This document shows, in pieces, positions 62,237 through 64,000 of a DNA stretch of 64,000 bases; the stretch's first letter is position 1, and each line of letters starts with the position of its first letter. The stretch lies in NCBI RefSeq assembly GCF_038502225.1, contig NC_091293.1, positions 1,070,727-1,134,726 of the forward strand, in the 5' to 3' direction. Below the pieces are notes generated by a model, which was not told the DNA's origin, did no database searches, and saw only the letters and a list, made by a program, of their open reading frames with translations. The translations under genes were made by a program, and so were the position numbers. This stretch comes from Cherax quadricarinatus. Lineage: Eukaryota > Arthropoda > Malacostraca > Decapoda > Parastacidae.

Positions 62237-63020
62237 TCAGTATACATAGAAGGGTTCTGGTGCTACCCAATCATCTTCATCAGGGAGGTTGCTCAATATC
62301 ATGGGTCGAGGGTAATCATCTTTATGGATAAAACGACGGACCCTCTGTGGGAGAGTCATTCTTTGAGTCCTGTGAGGCGGAGTATTGATGGTATAATCTG
62401 TGGTATTTACCACTTGTATAGGATGTTCTCTATCTGGAATGTATAGTTCTTGCATTGTATAGAGTTGTTTCTTTTTTAGGGTGTCAAGGCGTACATTTAT
62501 GGCAGTAATATCTTGTTGTATGTGTAAATCTGCCATTTTAACTCTGTCTCTCCTCCTGGTAGCGAAGAGCTCTATTCTGGACCCTTTGTAGCCGTAGCAT
62601 GTTGGTCTTTGTTGTTAATGACATTGGAACACAAGGGTATTCGAGTATTGGTCTTATTATCATTTTATACAGATGTTTTTTGACATGTTGAGGGGCTTGA
62701 TTGAATCGAAAGAGACTGCTAAGACCGGCTTTGGCTATATTGATCTTTTTAGTTACATGAGATGTTGAGTGGAGCAGCCTGTCTATTTCATATCCCAAAA
62801 TCTTGTTAGGGTTTCTAATGGCTACAGGTGTACCTCTGATGGAGATACCCCCTTTATCTTCAATTGTTGATGCAAAACATCCTATCGTGCTAACAAGGAC
62901 CTTGTCAGGATTAGTCGTATTTCTCCATTTCTTTTCCCAATTAGATGTTCTACGAAGTTCAATATTCATTTTTTCTATGACTCTCTCATACTTGTATTTT
63001 CCTGTTACCGGAGTTGATGA
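62237..63020 (-). pseudogene. Jockey-superfamily-like RT C-terminal fragment inserted in the 24-bp array
   Basis: 62538-62969 reads NIELRRTSNWEKKWRNTTNP, NPDKVLVSTIGC (post-YADD region), LGYEIDRLLHSTSHVTKKIN, then LYKMIIRPILEYPCVP and MLRLQRVQNRALR, a classic post-RT block. A one-base shift at about 62560 moves to TRRRDRVKMADLHIQQDITA (62237-62536), which runs to a stop near 62237 after PDEDDWVAPEPFYVY. Everything 5' of the post-YADD region is missing, so it is a 5'-truncated copy. Both sides are 24-bp array, so it landed in an existing array. Confidence 0.85.
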
Positions 63021-63030
63021 GACGACATGA

Positions 63031-63523
63031 ATAACCTAGTGAATCAAACCCCAGTGAACCTTGTGAATCAAACACCAGTGAACATAGTGAACCAAACACC
63101 AGTGAACCTAGTGAATCAAACACCAGTGAACCTAGTGAACCAAACACCAGTGAACCTAATGAATCAAACATCAGTGAACCTAGTGAACCAAACACCAGTG
63201 AACCTAGTGAACCAAACACCATTAAACCTAGTGAACCAAACACCAATGAACCTAGTGAACCAAACACCAGTGAACCTAGTGAACCAAACACCAGTGAACC
63301 TAGTGAATCAAACTCCAGTGAACCTATTGAACCAAACACTAGTGAACCTAGTGAACCAAACGCCAGTAAACCTAGTGAACCAAACACCAGTGAACCAAAC
63401 ACCAGTGAACCTAGTGAACCAAATACCAGTGAACCTAGTGAACCAAACACCAGTGAACCTAGTGAACCAAACACCAGTGAACCTAGTGAACCAAACACCA
63501 GTGAATCTAGTGAACTAAACAAA
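63031..63523. repeat. 24-bp tandem array, right block (about 20 copies)
   Basis: Same unit as 57580-61792, resuming after the retroelement insertion. The variants here (CATCAGTG, CGCCAGTA, ACCATTAAACC) differ from the main block and no super-repeat is visible. Confidence 0.95.
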
Positions 63524-64000
63524 TTAAATCTGCGCGTCACTACACAGACTGAAAAATAGTTGTGAGTGCGGCCGCTAGGGAGGGTAGAGGATCGTCACCC
63601 ACTATAACTCTCTACTTCACCGGCTTACTGATCTATCTCAACCGTGTTCAGTCATTATTTCCATGTTCTTATTTATTGTAACTGAGACATGGACGAAGGG
63701 AGCATGAGAGAGATAAGAGATATGTAAAAGAGACCAAAGTAGGTAGGAAATAACTAGGGAAAGAAAGAGGTAGGGAAGAAAGGTGAGAGAGAGAACCTAG
63801 ACACAAACTTATATACAAAGATCATACTGTTGTACACAATAACAAGAGAGATACACAGATCACTCTGTTGTACACATATCACACTGTTGTACACAATAAC
63901 AACAGATACAAAGATAATTCCGGGATACACAGAAGCAAAAAAGATACAAAGATCTATCTGTTATCCAAAATAACTACAGAGGTAAAAGATCAATCCGTAA
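63524..64000. other. Unassigned right flank
   Basis: Purine-rich, non-array sequence. Short imperfect repeats of CTGTTGTACACAATAACAA occur at about 63828-63846, 63865-63875 and 63883-63903. No frame or motif recognised. Confidence 0.5.

Overview
This is eukaryotic, repeat-dominated DNA with no recognisable host gene. Several dispersed elements look like repeats I know from decapod crustacean genomes: a perfect palindrome, a tRNA-headed SINE with a (TTA)n tail, and a retroelement ORF1 with CCCH fingers. A crayfish-, lobster- or shrimp-like genome is therefore my best guess. That is recognition from memory, not a search result. I found no bacterial operon, rRNA, functional tRNA or CRISPR array.

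Layout. 2-1382: 5'-truncated but uninterrupted CR1-like endonuclease/RT frame on the minus strand. 1367-2157: paired tRNA-like SINE modules in opposite orientation and short direct repeats. 2158-2704: 44-bp minisatellite. 2938-3850: 7-bp TTCAGTG repeat. 3867-18152: a 51-bp satellite with a three-level hierarchy (51 bp, about 2.3 kb, 6324 bp), split near its left end by a probable solo LTR. 18295-19477: a TIR element with TTA target duplication, inserted in the 3' end of a degraded Tx1/L1-like retrotransposon (minus, to about 23.7 kb). 23.77-27.5 kb: I-superfamily retrotransposon pieces (inverted endonuclease, then RT and RNase H) with a hAT-like element nested in the RT. 27.5-29.5 kb: 201-bp perfect palindrome, CR1 3' fragment, dispersed repeat, SINE. 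29.5-30.29 kb: degraded CCCH-finger ORF1 that runs straight into a 22-kb, 53-bp array (to 52595). This abuts, without spacer, a 37/33-bp array (to 56158). 56324-57566: second, diverged member of the TIR element family. 57580-63523: 24-bp array split by a Jockey-like retroelement fragment. 63524-64000: unassigned.

Tandem arrays make up roughly 46 of 64 kb. Almost all long open frames here are by-products of periods divisible by three (51, 33, 24) or of stop-poor short units. The only protein-like sequences with family motifs are retrotransposon remnants. The arrays show repeated internal amplification, and two of the monomers (53 bp and 37 bp) are strong inverted repeats able to fold into hairpins. 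I see no new gene system. The most notable points are the birth of a 22-kb array at the end of a retroelement ORF1, the hairpin-forming monomers, and the two-member TIR element family.
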